Below are positions 45,114 through 56,034 of a DNA stretch of 64,000 bases, piece after piece; the first letter of the stretch is position 1; each line of letters starts with the position of its first letter. The notes beneath the pieces were generated by a model. It did not search any database. It was not told the origin of the DNA and worked only from the letters and a program-made list of their open reading frames with translations. The stretch covers positions 1,232,001 through 1,296,000 of the forward strand of contig NZ_CP041614.1 in assembly GCF_007197555.1 (NCBI RefSeq), read 5' to 3'. The DNA comes from Shewanella psychropiezotolerans. Lineage in GTDB: Bacteria > Pseudomonadota > Gammaproteobacteria > Enterobacterales > Shewanellaceae. The translations under genes and the position numbers were made by a program.

Positions 45114-48100
45114 ATGATGACAAGCGTCAAATCTCTGCACTACTTTTTTCTATTTTCCCTACTTTTTCTATTATCGGCCTGTGGCGGTGACAACGACGGT
45201 TTCCCTACTGGCGGATGTGGGGGTGAAGGTGATCCTTGTCCGGCTTTTGCGGTTGAATTAACCGTGTCCCCCAGCTGAGTACCTTAGCGGTGGGAACCGA
45301 TGAGCAATATTCTGCATCGGCACTCTATAGTGATGGCACGCGAAAGGATGTCACCTCTGATGTTATCTGGTCGAGCAGTGTCCCGGAAATAGCTGAAATA
45401 GCAGCGGGAGGGATTGCTGTTGCACAGACGTCTGGTACTACAAATATCATGGCGATATTAGCCGCGAGTCAGGCGGGTCCAGAAGTTAGCGACAGTGCTA
45501 TTCTGAATGTGACTGATGCGGCGCTGACATTACTGATAATCGAACCTGGACAAGCTGAGACCTTGGTGGGATTAACCCAAGTATTTAAAGCCGTTGCCCT
45601 GTTTGCCGATTCTCATAAACAAGATGTGACGAGTTATACCGATTGGAGTGTATCAGAGCCAAGCGTTGCCTCAATTACCAGTGATGAACAGAGCAGAGGT
45701 ATTGCGATAGGCCTTGTTGCAGGTGAGACTAAAGTGATGGCCAAGTATGGAGGAATGGATGCAGATGCTTCACTTATCGTGCTCAACTCGGCTGTCGATA
45801 AGCTCATTATTAGTCCTATAGATATTTCGTTCCCAGTTGGTAGCAGTCAGCAATATCGAGCGGATCTAGTGTTTGAAAATGGCTTGAGCATGGATGTGAC
45901 TTCACAGTCAAGCTGGCAAAGTAACACGATTTCCGTAGCAACTATCGATCCAGGTGGGCGTCTGAATGGCCTGATAGCCGGTGAAACCCAAGTGTCAGCC
46001 AGTTTAAATTTTGCCGATGTTAATGTCTCAGACACTACTGCAGCGACAATAACTCAAGGTGTGGTGACCCAAGTTGTGGTTAGTCCGGATAGGCTAGTTA
46101 AACCTGTAGGCACTCAAGGTAATTATAGTGCGACAGCCTATTATTCGGATGGTACTACCTTAGATGTAACCCATGATGCGATTTGGTCTGTAGATGATAA
46201 GGCCGTTGCCGTTATTGTCGAGTCTGGTGAGATGGGAGGCCATGCTACGGCCCTCGAATCTGGCAATGTGGTGGTTACGGCTAGATTTCAAGAGGTATCT
46301 GGCGCAGCAAGCGCCGAGGTGACAGATGCGGTTATCGAGAGTATAGAGATCTCACCTCTGGATATCACAACTCCAGCTGGCACCAATGTAGGGTATTCTG
46401 CCCGGGCCCGATTTTCTGATATGAGCGTGCATGATATTACCTTGCTCGGTTATTGGCAGAGCGGTGACACCAATATCGCGACCATAGGGTTAACCGGCGG
46501 CTTGGCCGGTAAAGCGAGTACGCTAATCGCTGGTGAAACAGAGATCTCAATCGATTACATGGGCATGACTCAGTCGACTACCTTGACCGTTACGGATGCC
46601 AGCATAACCTCCTTACAAGTCACACCTAAAGACTTGCAGGACCCTATTGGAACTGAAGGTCAGTACAAAGCAACAGCTTATTACACCGATGGTCATAGCC
46701 AAGATGTAACCCAAGAAGCCACTTGGCTGTCTGATGACCGAAATCTTGTCAGAATTAACACTTCTGGGCCAAGAGCCGGTTTTGCACATGCCAATGCAAT
46801 TGGCGAAACGAGTATCAGTGCTAGCTATAGAGGCTTATTCTCCAAAGCGGGGGCAACACCCTCGGCAACCAGCCCCATTTCAGAGCAAGGTCAAAGCGTG
46901 AAGGACACCACCAATGCCACAGTTACCGATGCTGTTTTAAAACAACTGGTCATCTCTCCGATCACGGCTACAGTAGCCGCGGGCAATAGCCAAGAGTATG
47001 TGCTGACAGGTATCTTCTCTGATTCAAGCAGTAAGGACTTGACTCAAGCTGCCCATTGGCAGGCATTCGATCCTCATGTAGCTCATGTAGAACAGGGAGA
47101 AGCGATAAGTATTGCCTCTGGGAAGACCGAGATCATTGCATACTATCGTGGAATGTCGGTTAAGGCAGAACTGATAGTGACTGACGCAGTCATTGAAAGT
47201 CTGCAAGTGACTCCGGTGCAGAATCAACTTCCTAAGGGCCAGAAGCAGCAACTTACCGCAACCGCTTTCTACTCAGATGGCCACTCAAGTGATGTCACTC
47301 AATTAGCGACTTGGTCATCTGGTGACTCGAGTATCGTTGAGGTGGTATCTCTAGGTACAGATGCAGGCTCTGCTCACGCTCTGAGCGTAGGTAATGCCAC
47401 TATCACTGCGAATTTCGATGCTATGCAATCGAGCTCTGCTTTCGTGGTCACAGATGCTATTTTGGATTCAGTGTCGCTTTCTCCTATCACAGCATCTATT
47501 GCTGCGGGTAACACCCAGCAATATCAATTTATTGGACTATTTTCTGATGGTAGCAACCAGAACCTGACTAATGTGTCCAGCTGGCAATCGAGCGAAGGCT
47601 CAGTGGCCAGTGTGGATCGCCATGGTTTGGCGCAGTCATATATTAGCGGCTCAACTCAGATTCAGGCCAGCTACATAGGGTTTAGCGCAACTGCGGCGCT
47701 CGATGTGACAGATGCAAGCCTGACTAGGTTACAAGTGACTCCGGCGAATGAATCTGTACCATTAGGCACCAGTGGCCAGTATGTTGCCACGGCATTCTAC
47801 TCAGATGGTCATAGCAGTGACGTCACTCAGTTGGCGAGCTGGATCGCCGTCAATGGTTCGATAGTGAATATCACTGCTACCGGCAGTAAGGGAGGTTTTG
47901 CCGAGGCGATTGGGGTCGGGGGAACTCAAGTTCAAGCCAGATTTGAGACGCAAGCTGATTCGGTCGATGTATCAGTTACCGACGTGATATTAGAGAAGTT
48001 TGTTATGAGTCCTGTGATAGCGACCGTCGCTGCAGGCTTAGAACAAGACTTTGAGGCTACTGGTATCTTCTCCGATGGTACTAGTAAGGATTTAACGAAA

Positions 48101-50101
48101 ACTTCTTATTGGCAGAGCTCTGAGGCTAGTATTGCCACGCTTGATAGGAAGGGAGTTGCAACCAGTTATAGCCCTGGCGAAGTGACAGTGACGGCGAGGT
48201 ATATTGGCTTTACCGCTACTGCAAAGTTAACGGTAATCGATGCCGAGTTAAGCTTTATTCAAGTGACACCGGCCAATGTCAAAGTACCAGCCGGGACTGA
48301 GGGACAATTTGAAGCTTGGGCTTTTTATACCGATAATCACTCGGAAGACATCACTAAAGTCGCCAGTTGGACAAGCACAGATAATGATATCGTTCATATC
48401 GGCACTGGTAGACTGAACGGCGGTTTTGCCAGTGCACTTGAGGTGGGAAGCACCCAAGTTAAGGCGCAATTTAACGGCATGAGTGCAACGGCCAATGTCG
48501 AAGTGACCGCCGCAGAAGCCATTGAGCTGACTATCTCTCCTGAGAATAAGACGGTGCCCTTAGGCTTGAGTCAAGCCTATCAATCGTTTGCTCGTTTTTC
48601 CGATGGCACCAGTAAAGAGGTGACCTTAGAGTCTAGCTGGCAGAGCTCGAATCTGGATGCGGCGACCATAGACATGGATGGATTGGCGCAAACCACTACA
48701 GGCGGTAAAACTGTCATTAAGGCCACATATAAAGGCTTAGCTGCTGAAACTAACCTCTATGTCGGTGAGTCAGTACTGGTAGAGATTCAGGTCACACCTG
48801 CTACGGCTAAGGTGAATATCAATGAGGTTCAGCAATATAAAGCGTCTGCCATCTTTAGTGATGGCTACATTAGTGATGTGACTAAAGATTCAACCTGGAC
48901 AGTTGTCAATGGGGATGTAGCTCATGTTAATCCTACAGGTTCAACTGCAGGTTTGGTGACTGGTGATGTCCATGGAAGCACTGGTGTGACCGCGGAGTGG
49001 ATAGGTGAGACTGGTAACGCCGAAGTCGTGGTAACCTATCTCGAGTATCTGGGGGTTGATGTTGAACCTGCCAACGATCATGTGATTGTTAATGATACTC
49101 TTCAGATGCAAGCACTAGCGGCTTACATGGACAGTGGTGGGAGTATTATTCGGAAAGATGTCACAAATCAGAGCGTTTGGTCTGTGGCTAATCACTCAAT
49201 AATATCTATCAATGGCACAGGACTAGTCACTGGGATTAAGGTAGGCAACTCTGCTGTTTATGCTGATTATCAGGAATTTCGCGGTGAGGGGCGGCTAATT
49301 GTCCTCGACAGTGAAGTTACCAGTATAAAGGTCACACCCAATAATTTAGAGGTTCCACTAGGCACTAAGGGACGCTATACGGCTACGGCGACTATGTTTA
49401 ACTTGTCAGAAATCGATGTGACCGACAAGGCGACTTGGTCTTCGAGTGAGCCTGATGTGATCCATATGGTCACAACCGGCTTTGATGGTGGCACAGGTAC
49501 TGCTAATGAGATAGGCAGTAGTCAAATCACGGCTGAGTACGAAAAGTCGAGTAGTACGGTTACGACAACTGTAACCCCCGCAGTACTCGAGTGGATCGAA
49601 ATCACACCTAAAATAGATGTCGTTTACGCTCAAGCACCTGTTCAGTTCACTGCTACTGGCTATTTTTCTGATAATACTAGTGTCGATGTAACTTTAGATG
49701 CGAGTTGGAAGAGTGATAATCCACAGAATGTCGAGATGTTTAACTCAATTCCTGGGGAAGGGGTAGGCTTGACTGTAGGTGCGTCGGCGACGATAAGTGC
49801 GACATATCAAGATAAGAGTGACTCTCGTTTATTATCAGTAGAGGATAACTATACCGTCTCAGTTGAGGTTAAACCTGCTGATATGAGTTTATCTGCTGGA
49901 AGTTATAAGACAGTTGAAGTATGGGTGACCTTTGCCGATGGAACTTCAATGAATTATGCTGATTATGTGGACTGGACTAGTAGCGATTCCGATGTAGCTA
50001 CGGGGCGAGAAGATATAATCAGCGGCCACCAAGTTGGCTCTGCTGTGCTTACGGCAACTTTCGATGGTGTGTCCGGTACGGCCAATGTCACGGTGAATTA
50101 A
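45114..50101 (+). CDS. Giant lipoprotein of 18 Ig-like (Big_2) domains, frameshifted
   Basis: From ATG 45114 a lipoprotein signal ending LLSAC leads into a Gly/Asp-rich linker and TVSPS, then a stop. The body continues in the -1 frame from 45290. The break is in five C at 45268-45272; one more C gives SPQLSTLAVGTDEQYS and a continuous protein of about 1662 residues. Eighteen bacterial Ig-like repeats of 80-100 residues follow. Each has a YSDGXXXDVT strand and a SXW core and ends with VTDA. Domains 5-14 alternate between QVTP-type and SP-type linkers. Surface adhesion or a cell-surface stalk is the likely role. No C-terminal secretion domain is seen. Confidence 0.85.
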
Positions 50102-50132
50102 TTACTTTCAGTAATATTGAGAGTGATTACGT

Positions 50133-50160
50133 AAAGGCGCCTCGGGCGCCTTTCTTTTTT
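50133..50160. terminator. Rho-independent terminator of the Ig-like gene
   Basis: An AAAGGCGCC/GGCGCCTTT stem with a TCG loop is followed by a T-run. Confidence 0.92.
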
Positions 50161-50204
50161 ATAAAAGATAGTTTCTAAAATGCATTTTTTTAAAACTTTA
50201 CCAT

Positions 50205-50585
50205 CTAAAATATTGGGATCAATGCTTGTCCTTGTGGGGACATAAGCCAAATAAAGCCTGCACTGTTTAGCGCTATCATGCACCACAGCCTTATTCTAAA
50301 GCTTAATTTCTGAGACTTATGCCTCAAGCTTTGCTGAGCTATGATAGCCCCAGGCCAACCGCCGCAGAGGGCCAGTAGTTGCAAGGTGCTCTCCTTGATT
50401 CGCCACCGTCCATCTCGTGCGGCAGACTTGTCTCTGGCATAGGCAGCGAAGGTAATGACACTGCAGACAAGGTAGATGACGAATACGGCCAGTGGAAGCC
50501 TTTCAAAAAAGACACTAGCAGCAACAAGCACTAGGAAGGATAGGGCGATAATCTTAGTACCGCCTGTTTGTTTTTTTCGGGTCAT
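50205..50585 (-). CDS. DUF1294 membrane protein
   Basis: The 126-residue protein has helices near 10-30, 35-50 and 100-120. The DUF1294 signature is seen as LALCGGWPGAIIAQQSLRHK (about 70-89), followed by SFRIRLW. Some relatives are fused to cold-shock domains; this one is not. Function is unknown. It ends against the terminator of the giant lipoprotein gene. Confidence 0.88.
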   Translation of the reverse strand: MTRKKQTGGTKIIALSFLVLVAASVFFERLPLAVFVIYLVCSVITFAAYARDKSAARDGRWRIKESTLQLLALCGGWPGAIIAQQSLRHKSQKLSFRIRLWCMIALNSAGFIWLMSPQGQALIPIF

Positions 50586-50696
50586 GGACTTTCTGTCATT
50601 GAGAGCTATATGAAAAGAGAGTGAGTGTAGCAGAAATACGCTATTTCTAGCTCGTAGAACTCAGGTTCTTCATCATTGAATTCATATCGATTAAAG

Positions 50697-51179
50697 TTAA
50701 AAAGTATATCCGTGAGACCCCGCCACCGCACCCGCCACAGCGATTAAACTTAAGGACAAGAGGAAGATGTGCATCTTATGGACTAACGCAAAAGTCTTCT
50801 CGCTATCTTGCGCCGCCCTCTCATGGAACCATCTGTGGAGGAAGAGGGGTTCCAGCACAAATAGCACTAAGGTGAAGAGTGCCCAGACGAGAGTCATCAG
50901 GTGCATCCACCAAAATTGTGGGTGCAGATAACGATCCCAGCCATTGATGATATCCAGCATCACATAACCGGAGATGCCTGTGGCTAAGGTGACAAACTTG
51001 GCCTGAAATGAAAACTTACTCTCCAACTGTTCAAATAGCTGGAGTCGCTCTTCGGGGGAGGCGAGTTGTTTCACGGCCGGGATAAGGACAGTGGTGACAA
51101 ATGCTACGCCACCTATCCATAATACAACTCCTAAGACATGGATAGCGCGGGCGATAACGAAATAATCATGTTTTTCCAT
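50697..51179 (-). CDS. CopD-like integral membrane protein
   Basis: The 160-residue protein has four helices. The first contains RAIHVLGVVLWIGGVAF, the His and WIGG pattern typical of CopD/DUF2269-type membrane proteins. Further His residues appear in WWMHLMTL and FLHRWFHERA. Haem or copper binding is possible through these His, but this is inference. It stands alone leftward, 111 bases upstream of the DUF1294 gene. Confidence 0.7.
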   Translation of the reverse strand: MEKHDYFVIARAIHVLGVVLWIGGVAFVTTVLIPAVKQLASPEERLQLFEQLESKFSFQAKFVTLATGISGYVMLDIINGWDRYLHPQFWWMHLMTLVWALFTLVLFVLEPLFLHRWFHERAAQDSEKTFALVHKMHIFLLSLSLIAVAGAVAGSHGYTF

Positions 51180-51265
51180 GGAGATACTTTCCCACTAGAT
51201 AAAGTCGTTAATATGCATAAAGAATACTTGTTTAATCATTATGATTCTGTGGTGTGAATCAAGCT

Positions 51266-51730
51266 TTAAACGTTTTGTTTAGCATTCAATGATCTGCCTG
51301 TTTTTCGCGACAATTTTCGACCCGCAATGGCATTTTTGCCCAGCAGAACCAGATTACATGCGCCGGCAATAAGCTCAATGGCTTGTACAATATAGAACTG
51401 AGTATCAAATTGTCCCGCCTGGGCCCAACTGTTCAGTATTATGGCGGCGGGAAGTAATATGACGAGTCCGTTGGCTGCGGCGATTTTCATCCTTAGCTGT
51501 TTCTGTCTTACCAGCTTATTTTTATTCCCTTTAGCCAGTAGGCTGCCGGTTATTCCTGTGAGTGCCATAGCCGGGATCAATATAAATAGCCCAGGAAAAA
51601 GAATACTCGCTTTTATCTGAGCGATAAAAGCTTGGCTGGCAAAGAGTTCACTCAACAGGCTGGCACTAAAGAAAGTTGCGATACACAGACTAGCTAAAAT
51701 AGCAGCGATAAGATGGATTTTAAGTTTCAT
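51266..51730 (-). CDS. Four-helix membrane protein, MarR-linked
   Basis: The start at 51730 ([12 protein letters not shown], preceded by AGGAC) is preferred over an upstream Met at 51775, which would lie within the operator region. The 154-residue protein has about four transmembrane helices and a basic C-terminal tail ([13 protein letters not shown]). I do not recognise the family firmly. It is divergent from a MarR regulator across a cluster of three operators, so it is the likely regulated target, perhaps in stress or xenobiotic response. Confidence 0.65.
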   Translation of the reverse strand: MKLKIHLIAAILASLCIATFFSASLLSELFASQAFIAQIKASILFPGLFILIPAMALTGITGSLLAKGNKNKLVRQKQLRMKIAAANGLVILLPAAIILNSWAQAGQFDTQFYIVQAIELIAGACNLVLLGKNAIAGRKLSRKTGRSLNAKQNV

Positions 51731-51757
51731 GGTGTTGTCCTGTGTGGGTGTTGTTAT

Positions 51758-51831
51758 TTGACAGTGCGTTGTCAATATTTGAATCCTACCGCATGCGACA
51801 ACACACTGTCAAGTTTGACAGTGTGTTGTCG
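51758..51831. promoter_or_regulatory. Cluster of three MarR-type operators
   Basis: The motif TTGACAGTGYGTTGTC occurs three times: forward at 51758-51775 (a palindrome with 6-bp perfect arms), reverse at 51796-51812, and forward at 51815-51831. The last two form a 17-bp-arm inverted repeat separated by two bases. They lie in the divergent region between the membrane protein and marR. Confidence 0.85.
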
Positions 51832-51929
51832 TTGTTGCCGTGTTTTGCTATAGTGATGAGATGGCTCAAATCGAGTGAACTTAAGTGTTCAGATGAGCCG
51901 ATGTGTTTACTAAAAATCAGGGGGAGCCG

Positions 51930-52361
51930 ATGGCAGAAGATGAAGGTTTTACTCAATTGGTACTGAGTATATTTAGACTCAATGGTTTATTGATCAACGA
52001 AGGGGACATGCTGAGTCACCCTGTGGGGCTAACCAGTGCTCGTTGGAAAGTGCTGGGGGCGATAGAGCATGGTCCGCAGACAGCTTCTCAAATTGCGCGG
52101 ATCATGGGGCAGACGCGCCAGAGTGTGCAACGTATCGCTAATGAACTAGACAAGCTAGGCATAGTCAGCTTCGATGACAACCCGCATCATAAGACGGCAA
52201 AATTGATCGCATGCACATCGAAAGGGACACATATGTTTGAGCAACTCGGCGGGCTTCTCCCTCAGTGGAGTGAAGCGGCACTGCAAGATATTACCGAGCA
52301 GGAGCTAGCAATCACTTTAAGAGTGATCACTAAACTCGTTACTCATTTTGAAGAGTCATAA
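51930..52361 (+). CDS. MarR-family transcriptional regulator
   Basis: The start at 51930 (MAEDEGFTQLVLSIFRLNG) has a GGGGAG site just upstream; the frame is open to 51903. The 143-residue protein has a MarR winged helix-turn-helix (about 35-105, GPQTASQIARIMGQTRQSVQRIANELD) and dimerisation helices at both ends. It probably represses itself and the divergent membrane gene through the operator cluster. The inducing ligand is not evident. Confidence 0.9.
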   Translation: MAEDEGFTQLVLSIFRLNGLLINEGDMLSHPVGLTSARWKVLGAIEHGPQTASQIARIMGQTRQSVQRIANELDKLGIVSFDDNPHHKTAKLIACTSKGTHMFEQLGGLLPQWSEAALQDITEQELAITLRVITKLVTHFEES

Positions 52362-52372
52362 GGGGATTAGAA

Positions 52373-52849
52373 CTATTTTGGTGGTTTAGCCGAGATCCAA
52401 AGTTTAATGTGGCCCTGGACGACTATGATGTCGTTTTCATCATAGGCGGTAACCGGAACCAGCAGGTCTCCCTCGACCCACTGCTCGGGCTTTACCTCCG
52501 CGACACAGCGGATGTCACTACCTGCCTTAGCCGTGTAGTCTAGGCTCATGCCTTTAGGTATCCACCTTAAGTGATGAGGAATCGATGCTTCAGCCATCAC
52601 GCCCATCGCCATCTCTAGCCCATTACAGATGGCGATGACATGGACGGTCTTAATATGATTATGCACGGCATTACGTTTCTTGATGAAGCATTCACAGTAA
52701 TGGGGCCTGAGGTTAGTGATCAGAGGCTTGATGGTACCGAAGTAGGGGGCCATTCTAGACACCATGACTGAGAATATCTTGTTGCCGAAGGGGAATCGGG
52801 TGACCTTGTTGTAGAGTGCCATCACCTTAGTGGGTCTTTGCTGTGTCAT
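52373..52849 (-). CDS. DUF4442 hotdog-fold protein
   Basis: The 158-residue protein has an overall hotdog pattern with the N-terminal MAPYFGTIKPLITNLRPHYCE and the HNHIKTVHVIAICNGLEMAMG helix. This resembles DUF4442 members related to acyl-CoA thioesterases. An Asn/His active-site pair could be present in the HNHIKTVH segment. The substrate is unknown. It is convergent with marR, with 11 bases between the stops. The 268 bases upstream hold no other gene. Confidence 0.8.
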   Translation of the reverse strand: MTQQRPTKVMALYNKVTRFPFGNKIFSVMVSRMAPYFGTIKPLITNLRPHYCECFIKKRNAVHNHIKTVHVIAICNGLEMAMGVMAEASIPHHLRWIPKGMSLDYTAKAGSDIRCVAEVKPEQWVEGDLLVPVTAYDENDIIVVQGHIKLWISAKPPK

Positions 52850-53117
52850 CTTTATCTGGCCTTATTGTTATAGGGTACTGGAGCTTTGGCCCCTGGTCGG
52901 ATGAGTTTAGATTATATGGATAACAAAAAACTAACAAGCTGATTTTTGGTCAATACCGGTTTGGTCCAAGGATAGTGGTCTTTTCGGAGACTAATTTAGC
53001 CTCAGCGAGCCAATTTAGCCTAAATGAAACAAAGTTCATTTCCCTTTAGCGGATCATGAACCGTATAATCCCCCTGCAGAAAAATTTTGTACCATTTAAC
53101 TAAAATAAGGCTGAAAA

Positions 53118-54074
53118 TTGAAATACCTGCTTACCTACCTAAAAGGCATGGCGATGGGCGCTGCCGATGTGGTCCCCGGCGTTTCCGGTGGAACCATTGC
53201 TTTTATCACAGGTATTCTTGATACCTTGTTAGACAGCATTCGCCGTATCAACCCAAGTTTAATCAAGGTTGTGAGGGAGCAAGGTGTCAAAGGCGCATTC
53301 AATCATATCAACGGGCCGTTCTTGGTGTGTGTCTTCGGTGGCATATTAACCAGTATTTTTAGTCTCTCTAAGTTGATCTCTTATCTTTTGATCAATCATC
53401 CGATACCTGTGTGGTCCTTTTTCTTTGGCCTTATCTTGATCTCGGTAGTGCATATGCTCAAGCAGGTAAAAAGCTTCTCTGTGATCCGAATTATGTTATT
53501 TGCTTTGGGCGTGCTGTTTGCCTGGGGGATCACTATGCTCAATCCCATCTCATTGGAGATGACCTACCTTAATATATTCATAGGTGGCAGTATCGCCATC
53601 TGCGCCATGTTACTTCCAGGGATTTCGGGCAGCTTCATCTTGTTGTTATTAGGCTTGTATCCACCCGTACTCGCCGCGGCAAAAAATTTCGACATCGCCG
53701 TGCTTGCCGTCTTTGCCACTGGATGTATTTTCGGACTGCTGACATTCAGCCATCTTCTGTCGGCACTGCTTCGCAAGTTTCACGATGCGACTCTCATCTT
53801 CTTAACGGGCTTGATGTTGGGAACTCTGGGGAAGATCTGGCCTTGGAAAGAGGTGATCTCCTGGCGTGAAAACTCTGCCGGTGAACAGGTTCCTCTGTTG
53901 GAGCAGAACCTTTCACCTATGCATTTCGAACAAGTCACCGGGCAAGCAGCGCACATTTCCTGGGCCGTAGCTGCCTTGATTGCAGGCATACTACTCGTAT
54001 GGGGCATGGAGAAGATAGCCGAGCGTAATGCCGGTTCAGACACAGATAAGCCAAAGCTTAATAAAGAGAGTTAA
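53118..54074 (+). CDS. DUF368 (PopT-type) undecaprenyl-phosphate translocase
   Basis: The 318-residue protein starts at a TTG (53118) with AAGG upstream; no in-frame ATG fits as well. About eight helices are seen. The first carries the family hallmark MGAADVVPGVSGGTIAFITG, repeated in weaker form later as LLPGISGSFILLLLG. DUF368 proteins were identified as undecaprenyl-phosphate flippases that recycle the C55-P carrier for cell wall synthesis in Vibrio cholerae (PopT). That role is inferred here from family. It precedes a small lipoprotein gene by four bases. Confidence 0.88.
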   Translation: MKYLLTYLKGMAMGAADVVPGVSGGTIAFITGILDTLLDSIRRINPSLIKVVREQGVKGAFNHINGPFLVCVFGGILTSIFSLSKLISYLLINHPIPVWSFFFGLILISVVHMLKQVKSFSVIRIMLFALGVLFAWGITMLNPISLEMTYLNIFIGGSIAICAMLLPGISGSFILLLLGLYPPVLAAAKNFDIAVLAVFATGCIFGLLTFSHLLSALLRKFHDATLIFLTGLMLGTLGKIWPWKEVISWRENSAGEQVPLLEQNLSPMHFEQVTGQAAHISWAVAALIAGILLVWGMEKIAERNAGSDTDKPKLNKES

Positions 54075-54078
54075 TCTA

Positions 54079-54267
54079 ATGAAACGAGTACTTATTATCA
54101 CGGCCATGTTGGGTATTTCAGCCTGCGCAACCAATATTGATTTCGATCTCGACAGCGAAGACGGTGCGAAGCAAGATGCTGTGGAAGCGATGCAAGATCC
54201 TATGATCGAAAATAATGAACGTATGATTGAGGATGCCAGAAGAGACGGCAGGATGGAGCGCGATTAG
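54079..54267 (+). CDS. Small lipoprotein
   Basis: This 62-residue protein has a lipobox GISAC and an acidic mature part with repeated Glu/Asp and Met (VEAMQDPMIENNERM). It follows the DUF368 gene by four bases, so translation is probably coupled. No family is recognised. It may be an envelope partner, but nothing in the sequence proves this. Confidence 0.6.
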   Translation: MKRVLIITAMLGISACATNIDFDLDSEDGAKQDAVEAMQDPMIENNERMIEDARRDGRMERD

Positions 54268-54288
54268 CCGAGAAGGGTGAAGCTGGTA

Positions 54289-54311
54289 GACAGATCCTAA
54301 TAGGATCTGTC
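54289..54311. terminator. Hairpin between convergent genes
   Basis: An 11-bp perfect stem is formed by 54289-54299 and 54301-54311 around a single base. It lacks a clear T-run, so intrinsic termination is uncertain. Confidence 0.55.
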
Positions 54312-54321
54312 CTAGGGTTTA

Positions 54322-54669
54322 TTAACCCGCCTGGCGGCTATTATCGACCCTTTTCTTATCATAGTATTCGAAGGGAAACAGGTTTCTAATTCTCTGTGTG
54401 ATGGCGTCGTTCACATTGGCCGAAATATGCAGTCTTATCGCACCCGATAGCTTTTCACATCTGACGGTGCAGGTGAGCTTCTCGGATTTGGCCAAGGCTC
54501 GGCAGTCTTTCTGAAACTTCTCCGGGATCTTGCCCTTGTGAGATTTAAGTCTTCCATCTTTAAAGTGCATCTCGAAGAGTGTCAGTCCCTTCTTGCCGCT
54601 AAAGATGAGCTTATAAGCGAGAAAAATCCCTATTGCAATAAATAGCACTTTCAATACTGTTGGTGTCAT
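54322..54669 (-). CDS. Small membrane-anchored protein, probable DUF3634
   Basis: The 115-residue protein has an N-terminal transmembrane helix (about 5-24) and a basic soluble part with EMHFKDGRLKSHKGKIPEKF and a CTVRCEKLSG strand pair. The pattern matches what I recall of the DUF3634 family of Vibrio and Shewanella. Function is unknown. It is convergent with the small lipoprotein. Confidence 0.65.
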   Translation of the reverse strand: MTPTVLKVLFIAIGIFLAYKLIFSGKKGLTLFEMHFKDGRLKSHKGKIPEKFQKDCRALAKSEKLTCTVRCEKLSGAIRLHISANVNDAITQRIRNLFPFEYYDKKRVDNSRQAG

Positions 54670-54861
54670 GTCGTCATCCTGTCCTTATTTATCTCGTTAC
54701 TTAATATAAATAACAATACTCCTGTGGCTGAGATTTATAAAGTGTTGTAGTGCACACTTTGTATAGAGAGTTTATATTTGTATAAAAGTAAGTTTACTTG
54801 TTATATGACCTTATTGGACTACTATTAATTCTCAGGACAGCAGTTAATCAAGGATGGTCAT

Positions 54862-55050
54862 ATGTTTTTATCTAATGCACAACGCTGGGCTCAAATTTGT
54901 GAGCGTCAAGCCGAGATCATAGAGAATCTCTCCGATGCCTTTCCCGAACGCAAAGAGCATCACAGCGATTTAGGGATCAGCTGGCGTCGTTTGGGTGATC
55001 AGGTGAGTAGGGGCCAATCTCTGGAAACATTAGATGTATTGAATAAGTAA
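54862..55050 (+). CDS. Small soluble hypothetical protein
   Basis: This 62-residue protein, preceded by AAGGATGGTC, is probably all-helical (RWAQICERQAEIIENLSDAF and SDLGISWRRLGDQVSRG). The Cys and Trp positions are not associated with a known family. The good ribosome binding site and its own terminator support expression. Confidence 0.5.
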   Translation: MFLSNAQRWAQICERQAEIIENLSDAFPERKEHHSDLGISWRRLGDQVSRGQSLETLDVLNK

Positions 55051-55096
55051 ATGCGATAAACCGCTATGGGATCGCTCTACTGAATAAGTTAAATAG

Positions 55097-55122
55097 AAAA
55101 CCGCCAAGATGGCGGTTTTTCC
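55097..55122. terminator. Convergent terminator
   Basis: An AAAACCGCC/GGCGGTTTT stem with a 5-base loop has T-runs on both strands. Confidence 0.9.
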
Positions 55123-55144
55123 TTACTAATAAATCAATAAATAG

Positions 55145-55864
55145 TTAGAAGCCATAGCTGGCTGTGAATAGTACCGTGCCATCATTTTGCCATGGACCAT
55201 CCTTTATGATGTTGTCATCACTTAGGTTGGTTTCCAGCCAGGCCAGGGATAGTCCGAAACCAGCCAATTCTGTCGAGACTCCGATTGAGTAATCAAGATA
55301 GTCTTCACCCCAGTCGAGATCGGCGCCATCACCATAGCTGTAACCTAGATGAGCATCTATGCTCCAGTTATCACTAATTTCATAGGAATAGTTCAGCTCA
55401 GAGTAGTGCAATGACACGTCAGCATTGGCGTAATCGTTGGTGTACCATTGTGCGAAGTGGAACCCTGCATAATAGAATCCGACATTGGCCTCTAAATATT
55501 TGGTGCTCTCATCCTGTCCTGGATAGGTATAGTAAGTGAGTGTGACATCGTACTCGAACTCTTCATCTTCTCCGAGTGCTCCCCAATAGCCCACATAAAG
55601 GTCGACTTCTACATCTGAGTCATAGCTCTCATCGTCAACGTTACTTCCCCAGACTCCGGCGAAGAAGCCATTATCGGCACTGTAATCGATACTCCCTTGA
55701 AGGGCGAAGTCTCCTGCTGTTTGGGATACACCGCGAAAGCGATAGTCGTTAGTGACACTGACTTCGCCAGTGACTTCGGCTTGGGCAAGGGGAGTGATTA
55801 GCGCAGCAGCTAAGGTGAGGCCGGTAAGTTGGGCAATCCGTTTATTATTCAATTTTTTATACAC
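55145..55864 (-). CDS. TorF-like putative outer-membrane porin
   Basis: The 239-residue protein has a signal peptide cleaved after AQA (residue 29) and alternating beta strands rich in Tyr, Asp and Gly through the C-terminal FTASYGF. TNDYRFRGVSQTAGDFALQG near residues 38-57 is the hallmark of the TIGR02001/TorF family. The terminal Phe is the usual outer-membrane barrel signal. The substrate is unknown. It stands alone. Confidence 0.88.
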   Translation of the reverse strand: MYKKLNNKRIAQLTGLTLAAALITPLAQAEVTGEVSVTNDYRFRGVSQTAGDFALQGSIDYSADNGFFAGVWGSNVDDESYDSDVEVDLYVGYWGALGEDEEFEYDVTLTYYTYPGQDESTKYLEANVGFYYAGFHFAQWYTNDYANADVSLHYSELNYSYEISDNWSIDAHLGYSYGDGADLDWGEDYLDYSIGVSTELAGFGLSLAWLETNLSDDNIIKDGPWQNDGTVLFTASYGF

Positions 55865-56034
55865 GGTAGTTTCTCCATTTTACTTTATTGACATAAATGT
55901 CTTTAACAAGAGCATCTATTATTTGCCAAACATCAGCATCAATGCTGAGACCTCATGGCTTATGTTTTGAAACCTAAGCTTCAATTTTATTTAATTTTTA
56001 TTCGAGCCTTTTAACCTGGATAATGGAACGAGTG

